A stretch of DNA of 64,000 nucleotides, from assembly GCA_000827265.1 (NCBI GenBank), contig KN834793.1, forward strand, positions 1 to 64,000, in the 5' to 3' direction. Under the pieces are notes generated by a model. The model saw only the letters and a program-made list of their open reading frames with translations. It searched no databases and was not told where the DNA came from. The translations under genes and the position numbers were made by a program. Shown here in pieces: positions 56,858 through 64,000 of the stretch. The stretch's first letter is position 1; each line of letters begins with the position of its first letter. This stretch comes from Collybiopsis luxurians FD-317 M1 (lineage: Eukaryota; Basidiomycota; Agaricomycetes; Agaricales; Omphalotaceae).

Positions 56858-56947
56858 GCATTCTATCTGGTGTATGTACAATTATTCGGGATGCAGGCAC
56901 ACTGGCATTCTATCTAATGTACGATTATTCGGGATGCAAGCACACTG
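56858..56947 (+). repeat. Two-copy tandem repeat in 3' UTR space
   Basis: Unit 1 (56858-56904) and unit 2 (56905-56947) share GCATTCTATCT, ATTATTCGGGATGCA and GCACACTG; unit 2 lacks about 4 bases. It lies between the converging ends of the methyltransferase and Mam3-like genes. Confidence 0.8.
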
Positions 56948-56975
56948 TCGTGTTCAACAGCGGTTATCAATCACT

Positions 56976-59854
56976 CTAGAAGAATGGAGCTCGGGGCTCA
57001 TCACTACTATGATCAGTCAAAGTCTTTACCAGAGTCAGATCAAGTTGATCTTCATTCTCGTTCTCCTTCAAGCTGTTGGTTGTCGCACTGGCGGGAAGTA
57101 ACGTGGCAGCAGGTCTGGCATACGTAGATTCGGGTGGATTGCTGTGACTCCTCTGAAGAGGGCCTCTCTTGAATTTTCCGGGCCCTTTGAAACCAGAATA
57201 ATGCGCTTCTAAACTAGTACCAGCGACCCAAGTAGAAGCCGCAGCCAAACGACGTTTGCGGTCCAGAAGAATTGCTTCGATTGGAAGAGAGGCGCCCGTA
57301 GGGGCGACGGGCGCTTGCTTCTGGCAGCTATCATCCCTTGACTGGGTACCAACGTGTCTGGAATACCCAGCCCTTTCATCGGTGGAAATGGAGGTTGAGG
57401 TTTCACTCCGAGGAGTTGGCAGGGGGCTCCGGGATCTGAAGAAACTCAGGCTTCGAGCGCTTGCGAGGGATTTGCGAACAGGGCCTTGTGAAATCTCGGT
57501 GTTGACAGCGGGAGTTGCAGGTTGATGCATATAAGGTTCACCGTGGGCTCCTTCTGCATCAAACTCGTCGTAAATTTCTTCTCCGATCAGTTCTGTTTGA
57601 CCACTTCTGTCAGAATACCCAAAACATCAACACCGAATCATTCGGGATTCGCACCTTCCAGAACATCCTCGAGGGTAATGATACCCAGAGGCATAACAGC
57701 TGGATCGAAATTGTGCAAAAACTACGGAGAACGGGCCATTCAAGTTTCCGATATCCTTCGAGAGAAGAAAATATACTTACTTCCTTTGCCCCCTCCATCG
57801 TCAACACGGCGTCAGCGGGCATTGTGGCTTCCAGATTTGATATACCCAATGCCATCTTGTTGGCACCTGAAGATTTCAATTCTCGCAGTTCAGCATTATT
57901 CTCCTCCGTACTATTAAGCCTTGGGTCTCCCCTTGCGAAGCTGTCGCTTTTTCTCTCGGTAACCTGATCGTCCGCGAACAAGAAATTCTTTGGCACATAT
58001 GCATTGCCCCTTAATGTTGCATCTTCGTCAGCCCGGTCCGTGGAAACCATAATTTCAGTCCTCCTCTTCGTATCAGAATCTGTCTCGATATCGCTGCTGT
58101 CGCTGTCACTAGTGTCGATTCCAACTCGTTCCATTAACCTCCGAGTCAGACTTCGTTTGACTGCTTTCTTGACGCTCTTAGCTTTTTCAACGCTGAACCG
58201 ACTAACGATGGCCCTGAAACGGAGATAAGAATGGGACTCCGCGAAAACTTCATATTAGGAACGAACATGTGGGAACGACCTTCTTGGAACTTGTCGAGGA
58301 GACCGAGCAAGGACTCATTTTGCGGAATGAACGGAACCCTATTCAGCTGCAAATTTCGGATAGGGATGGCGTCTAAACGCGAGAATTTAGCAACCGAAAG
58401 ATGGGTATGGTATAAACTCACCTTTTGGATCTAACAAGACACACTGCTTCACCAACAGAATCCCGATAATCCTTTGTAATTTCTGGGTCGGCAGAACGTT
58501 TTTCTCGACTCCAGCAGCGACGTTCAAGCTGATAGGTACGTCGATCTCTTCATATACCGGTACTCTGAGCGGGAACGTCAAAAACCTCAATGTTCACCCC
58601 TCACAGCCAAACGTCTACGCACCGACTATGTCCACTGTCGACAATTCTCTTCAAAAGATTGAAATCGAGTATCGAGTCAATTGGAAGCATGAAAACATTG
58701 CCTATAGGTGTCATGGCCTGATCAAGCGTCAGTAAAGTCGATTGACAGGGTAAAGTGACGAAAAGGTAAAGACCTGGCTAACAACTTTCTCCTGCAAGTC
58801 AAGAGTGGCACCGATTATCGCGACTGTGTCCGTTTTCAGATCTCCTCCATGAGCTGATGCTGATGAATGCATAGCGATAAGTTCCTTTAACTCTATTTCC
58901 CAAATTTTAGGAAAGACACGCCACACTTTTTGTTCTTTGCCTACCGACGCGACGATATATAATACCATGGTTTTCACCAAGAATCCAATCGAGTAATTTG
59001 GCTACTGGCCAAGAAAAGATACCCTAAATGAGGCGAATCTTAGCGGTAGACGTATAATGAAGACTCTTTTTGTACCAGTGTCCATATCAAAAGCTTCGTC
59101 AAACCGGCACATTTGGCTCCAAGAAACAATCCATATCTCGTAAAAAGCGATTGCTGACAGTAGAGACCGTGTGTGAGTGAGAAGACGAAAATCGACAAAT
59201 TACGAACTGGGATGATTTCAGAGAATCTGTAGATAGAAATAATGGTTAGAATTGGCATGACTCTTGGAGAGGTTGATACGAACATAACGATAAGGGCCGT
59301 GCTAACAACAACGGACTGAACTCCTCCTCCAAGAATTGGATCAGCGATGATAGGCAGCGTCTCATTCGTAAGCATGTTGCAAAGAAGTAGGGTGACGAGG
59401 AGTAGATGTCCATTTTCACGGATAGGTTTAATCTGATTAGCGTATTTCCGCTGCTTTCTACAACGACGATGAGAGAGGAATTCAGAAGCTGGAATATAAC
59501 GAAGCTCACGGTGTGCCACTAACTTTAAATGCAAATATTCATATTTTCACTGAGCAAGGAACGCGAAAAAGACGTACCGCTCAAAACATTAAGCTGAGTT
59601 TGATCCAAGCTCATATATCCCAGGGTAAGGCCGGCGAAAAGGCCAGAAAGCAGTACGAGAGCCACTATGAGGATCGGGAATATTATCTTTTGATAACGGG
59701 GTAGTTCGCTCTCTTCCGCTCTCTTGCCAAGATTTGAATGGCTCTCAGGGGTAAGCTGGTGGCAACTGGGAAGCACAAGAGAAAAACACGTCGAAACGAC
59801 GGACAAAAGCCCATAGACGACACCAGAGCGTGTTATTAACGGCATAGGAGGCAT
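56976..59854 (-). CDS. Mam3/CNNM-like membrane protein with CBS domains
   Basis: Membrane protein of the DUF21/CNNM family; yeast Mam3 is vacuolar and linked to Mg/Mn/Co/Zn tolerance. Thirteen exons, high to low: 59578-59854, 59510-59522, 59284-59457, 59208-59226, 59076-59153, 58945-59023, 58774-58892, 58623-58717, 58422-58564, 58267-58372, 57781-58213, 57655-57721, 56976-57592. The product is 739 residues: signal/TM1, DUF21 with SGLFAGLTLGYMSLD, LLVTLLLCNMLTNETLPII and SEIIPQSLFTRYG, then CBS-type region (DVPISLNV..., LLVKQCVLLDPK, DKFQEGRSHM) and a closing CBS half (LGIITLEDVLEELIGEEI). A variable Ser/Asp insert and Ser/Arg-rich tail follow. Exons of 13 and 19 nt are needed to complete the family sequence. 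Confidence 0.85.
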
Positions 59855-60425
59855 AAGACCCTTGAAGAAGATATATCTGGGATCCGAGTTGAGAGTAGGT
59901 TAAGAGGTAAAGTTCAGTGGCTCGAAGTCTGGAACGTCCCAATAAACGCCGTTTATCATGTGATCGATGAGTCACCCGACGCGTTGCGCAGCGCGTCCGC
60001 CGTCCAAGCTCGAACCGCCGATCCACCGGTCGGACACGGATGCACGGAGAGTCCAATTTCTAGCATACCTACTACTTCCACGCGTATCTCCCATTTGACC
60101 TTTTTAGTAAATGGGAAAATCCAGATAGGGGTCGTTCAAGAGAATCAGCAATTGGGGAGGGAATCAATTGCCTAAGTATTGGTAGTCACATTGACCAATT
60201 TCTATCCTCTTTCTATCTCAAGCTCATCTCTTCTCACAGAGTTACACCGAAGCCAGGTCAGATTTCGACTGGGAAACATCTATGCTATTATTATTTGGGT
60301 CGAATTCAGTCCTTGCATATGGTTTCTATATGTGCTCTTCTCTTCTTGAAAAATTGCCATACCCGGCTGTCGGCTCATACTTCGGTTAAAAGGCTACCAC
60401 ACCGACAATAATCACAGATCGCACA
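59855..60425. other. Divergent promoter interval
   Basis: 571 bp between the Mam3-like start (minus) and the NRPS-like start (plus). No obvious TATA box or repeat. Confidence 0.4.
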
Positions 60426-63400
60426 ATGAGTCTACGTACATTGCAAGGCCTACATTCACCGACTTTCACCCCTCCACCCAATGCCGGTGAAGGGCTCGAC
60501 ATCCTCACTTTGCATGATTTCCATACTCAGAACAGTCCGAACCATCCGCTTTTTCGATATATCTCCGGCAATGATGAGCGTATCAAGACAATATCGTGGA
60601 GTGAAGCAGTTCGAGCGTTCTGTGCTGCTTCCAAATTCGTGAAGATATTGGTGCAAAGTAACGTCGAGCATCCAGTAGTTTCCATTCTAGCATCTTTGGG
60701 TGGGTATTTCACCTCCACCGCTCGACAAACACACACCAACTCTGCCCGATGCTAGATCCCATCACCTACTTTGCCCTCGTTGAAGGTATCATGCGCGCAG
60801 GGTTTACTCCATTTCCAATATCCACCCGAAACTCTGATGCAGCGGTTGCTCATCTCCTTAAAATCACTGAGTCCAAGCATCTCTTTGTCAGTCCAGATGT
60901 CGCTATGCAGGGCCTGGCCGCTAAGGCGCTCTCAACACTAGCGCAAGAGGATGGGGTCGTGAATGGCGAAGTGGGGAAGAAGCAGATTGATATATTACCG
61001 ACCCCAATTTTCCAAGACTTGTTCGAAGCAAACACTTTGAACCTGGAGCCGTCTGGGCCAGCTGATATGGAAAGCGTTGCCATCATTGTGCACTCGTCTG
61101 GTGAATGACCTAAGGTGATCGGGAAGTTGCCAATGCTCTGACCATATAGTACAGGATCTACCTCCTTCCCCAAACCAATAAGAGTATCTCATCGCGCTTT
61201 CCTTGAACGAGGCAGATGGCCATGTAAGTAGTAGTCGAAATTTGGCGGATGCCAATCACTTACTTTTTAACTTGTAGATTACGGGGAAGTTGACTTTTGT
61301 GGCGAAATCATGTCCCTTGCAGGGATCCCTATGTTTCGTATGTTACACCCAAATTGTCCTTCATGAGCACAGTTCAAAGAACATGTTGCAGACGGCATGG
61401 GTCTTTACAAGATGCCTGAAGTGGTGAGTTTCAGGATTCAATTGCCTTATACTCACAGTAAGAGTCTAACCACAACCCTACAGGCATTGACAGGCCTTAC
61501 ACTTGCAGTATTCCCGCCTTTGAATCCTCCTCTTACCCCTACGGCAGACAATATCTTCAACACTGCAGTTGCTACAAATTCTACCATGATACATACTGTT
61601 CCTTCAATCTTAGAGGTAGATGATCTCTCGAAATGTATGGAGACGACTGATAAACTCAATTTTAACTCCACGTCTTAGGAATGGGCTAAAGATCCGGAGA
61701 AAGTTGAAGCGCTGAAGTCATTCAAAAGAGTCGTAAGTTTAATGTATTTACTGCCTTGGATACTCAACCTTTATTTCAGCATGTTAGTGGAGGTCCCCTC
61801 GTTGCTTCTGTTGGAGACATGCTAGTAGGACGAGGTGTCAATGTAACCACTATCTATGCATCGTCAGAGATTTTGTTTCTCTCTACTTTCTATCATAATA
61901 CTAAGTGCATACACACAGAACCGAGTTGGGTACCATTTTGGAATACAAATGTAAATAGTCCGCTCATGACCCTGACTCGCAAAACTCTAACCAGTTCTTC
62001 GGTAGCTCAACTCCTTCCGCAGGGATGGAGTTATTTCTCGGTATATAGCATTGTTCCTATTGATTACTCCTGGCGTCCAACAAGCCGTTCATACCTAGCT
62101 CGGAACAATGCTTGCTTCAGTCCTAGATCCCTGTCCCGAAGACGGAGAAAATGTCTACAGGCTGTTAGTCAAGGTCTGACTTTCAACCCGGTCTCCCTCC
62201 ATAAATGAATAATTCCAACTTCAGAAATGCAAAACTCATACGCCCTCTGTCTTTAATACTACCGTGGATGGAGAGCCTGCTTATGACACAAGCGATCTAC
62301 TTATCCGTCATCCTATCAATCCCAATGTGTATAGGATCTTCGGTACCGCTGGTAATTCATTTTGGTTATCTTCAATTATTCGTCTAATCCATTCCTCTCC
62401 CAGCCAATCAACTTATGCATTCAGTCTGTACATCAATAATCAAGCTAACTGCCACAACTCATGCTCATATTTTTCCAGACAGGTGAAAAGACCAATCCAA
62501 GACCGATAGGTTTGCTTTATTTGTCAGGTTATTCCTGTTAATTTCCATTCAAGATTAATTCTAGAGGAGATTCTAATGAAGGACAAAAAAATTGCTTACG
62601 CCATTATGTTTGGTCGGGAAAAACCCCAAGCTGGTGTTCTCATTTCGCCTTCGCCAGATTTTGTATTTGACCCTCAAGACTCGGAAAAGTTGAGCACCTA
62701 TCGCAATATGATCTGGCAAGTCTCGTTCCGATCCTCTCAAAATATCTGCGAGCTAACTTTCTGTTGCACCAGGGAAACCGTTCTTCATGCGACTCAGAAT
62801 GCGCCGCAACATTCCAAGATTGTGAAAGAGGTGGGGTATATCTCGCTATATTTCAAAGTATCATAACGTGATGATTTTCTGACAGTTAATTGTCGTTGTT
62901 CATCCATCAAAACCTCTCGAACTTACCGCAAAGGGAACTTTACGGCGACAACCCTCACTCATCGCATATCATGGCGAGATTGAGAGTGCCTACGAAGCCC
63001 TCGAAGAAAGTCCTCAGCGCGATATAAAGCCACCCACGACGTGGGATCTCGCGGGTGTGAAAAGCTTTGTATCTGAGGTAGTCAACAAGTCGTTAGGCTT
63101 CAAGGTTAATGAGGACGACAGTATTTTCAGCATGGGAGCAGATAGGTTTGTTGTATTGATTCTGGAGGAGGCTTTGACAGCTGAAGCTTTTATAGCCTTA
63201 TTGCGACATACATTCGGAATACCATCACTCGCGGACTTCGAGATGGACATGCACTTTCTCCATCTATCATCAAAGTGCTCTCACCAAACTTCGTATACGA
63301 CAACCCATGTATTTCGTCCTTAACCAGATTTGTTCTCACCATTCCCTCCAGCATTTCCTCAGTCGACGATGGGGACATAACAGAGGAGCAGAAAAAGCCA

Positions 63401-64000
63401 GATTTCGAAGCAGAATATCAATGGCCTAAAATGGGACAAGTAGGCCAAACAATTTTACAAGTACGCAAGGGGAAAGGTGAACCCCCGCTCATTATCATAC
63501 ATGGAGTCGGAGGTCGGGTCGATGGATTAGTACACTTCCAAGAAAAGTTCAGATCCGCGTTGTGGCTTGTACAGGCTACGCCTGACTTGCCTAAGGAGAG
63601 CTTACGTGGAATTGCAGCGTATTATTATCACAAAGTGAAGGTAAAGAGGAACCGGAAACAGCACTCAGTATATATTCCAACGCATTGATTTACAGGAATT
63701 ACGTCCCAGTGGTCCTTATCGCTTTGCAGTGCGTGTATAATCTATAATTTGACCTCGTTCTCATACACCTGTAGACCTACTCTGGATCCCACCTACTCGG
63801 ATTTCTTATTGCCGAAATGATGTTGAACAACGGGGAAGAAGTTACCCAACTATCTTTAATCGATCATACACCATCCATGATGTTCAATGGACTCGATCAG
63901 GACGCCGGATTTACATTGCCTCGTCACTTTGATATCACAGACAAGGAGATTCAAGAACTCTATAAAGAACGTTTGATATATGGTTTCTACGAGCTCGGTG
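60426..64000 (+). CDS. NRPS-like A-T-TE enzyme (3' end outside window)
   Basis: Adenylation-thiolation-thioesterase protein activating a carboxylic acid. Exons: 60426-60699, 60756-61100, 61155-61223, 61278-61337, 61380-61423, 61484-61615, 61679-61732, 61780-61862, 61919-61950, 62006-62040, 62099-62173, 62225-62351, 62404-62423, 62479-62509, 62565-62715, 62773-62830, 62886-63145, 63187-63640, 63696-63728, 63775-64000 onward; 854 codons in the window. A-domain motifs: HSSGSTSFPKP (204-214), YASTELG, RIFGTANQLMHSTGEKTNP, YAIMFGR. The carrier site is GADS with Ser617. Then a TE-type hydrolase domain (IIIHGVGG, TYSGSHLLG, putative nucleophile Ser782 or Ser784). The A domain resembles aminoadipate-reductase-type basidiomycete enzymes; the substrate is unknown. 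Intron 15 is GC-AG. Confidence 0.85.

Noticed and set aside
41322..60425. A biosynthetic gene cluster joining the CmcJ-like protein, methyltransferase and NRPS-like enzyme
   Set aside because: They are separated by housekeeping genes (RanBP, tRNA, PDI, Mam3-like) over about 20 kb, with no transporter or regulator; co-location alone is weak evidence.
61087..61155. In-frame stop after HSSGE in the NRPS-like A domain, suggesting a pseudogene
   Set aside because: GTGAATG...GTACAG is a normal intron. Removing it gives HSSGSTSFPKP in frame, so the gene is intact here.
63130..63190. Carrier-domain serine apparently replaced by arginine (GADR)
   Set aside because: The Arg comes from reading into an intron (63146-63186). 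Splicing gives GADS with the Ser intact.
1..64000. CRISPR arrays, operons, phage or bacterial islands
   Set aside because: No regularly spaced repeats and no bacterial gene organisation; every supported gene has spliceosomal introns or is a eukaryotic tRNA.

Overview
The window is nuclear DNA of a filamentous basidiomycete, most likely an agaricomycete (mushroom-forming fungus). The evidence is very dense short spliceosomal introns (mostly about 45-65 nt, GT-AG), a Ty3/gypsy chromovirus remnant, tandem tannase/feruloyl-esterase genes, an A-T-TE NRPS-like enzyme and F-box duplicates. The species call is inference. All exon coordinates were joined by hand: each listed junction uses a GT-AG pair (one GC-AG) and keeps phase, but none has been checked against transcripts.

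Layout. 1-10.9 kb is a repeat-rich accessory region: the 3' end and LTR of a decayed retrotransposon, two intact tannase-family genes (2955-4730 and 8678-10453) with identical exon lengths, two decayed copies, and a 2.4-kb insert between the duplicated units that carries a tRNA-derived Pol III element. 11-17.5 kb holds two convergent mitochondrial genes: a Dnm1-like dynamin and a Bcs1-like AAA ATPase with 20 exons. 17.5-21.1 kb has no recognisable gene. 21.1-37.6 kb is all on the minus strand: SYS1 (Golgi), an RXT3-type histone deacetylase complex subunit, a 4.2-kb blank, an Ett1/Nro1-like protein, and a vacuolar/Golgi-type dipeptidyl aminopeptidase. 38.4-41.1 kb has two related small secreted proteins sharing a leader element. 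41.3-48.6 kb holds a CmcJ/AsaB-family oxygenase-like gene, two tandem F-box paralogues and a Ran-binding-domain protein. 49.9-60 kb holds an intron-containing tRNA-Ile(UAU), a KDEL-tailed protein disulfide isomerase, a GPI-anchored Ser/Thr-rich wall protein, a LaeA-type methyltransferase and a Mam3/CNNM-like membrane protein. From 60.4 kb to the window end runs an adenylation-thiolation-thioesterase enzyme, cut off by the edge.

How the genes relate. Most are independent housekeeping genes with conserved functions (mitochondrial fission, complex III assembly, Golgi recruitment, chromatin, translation, secretion). The accessory genes are the tannase cluster (plant phenolic esters), the small secreted pair, the F-box pair and the possible specialised-metabolism genes at 41.3 kb and 60.4 kb. 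I see no coherent gene cluster or defence-like system. The most unusual features are structural: many microexons (11-24 nt), one intron bounded by a 12-nt direct repeat, one GC-AG intron, and the paired secreted genes with a conserved 5' leader.
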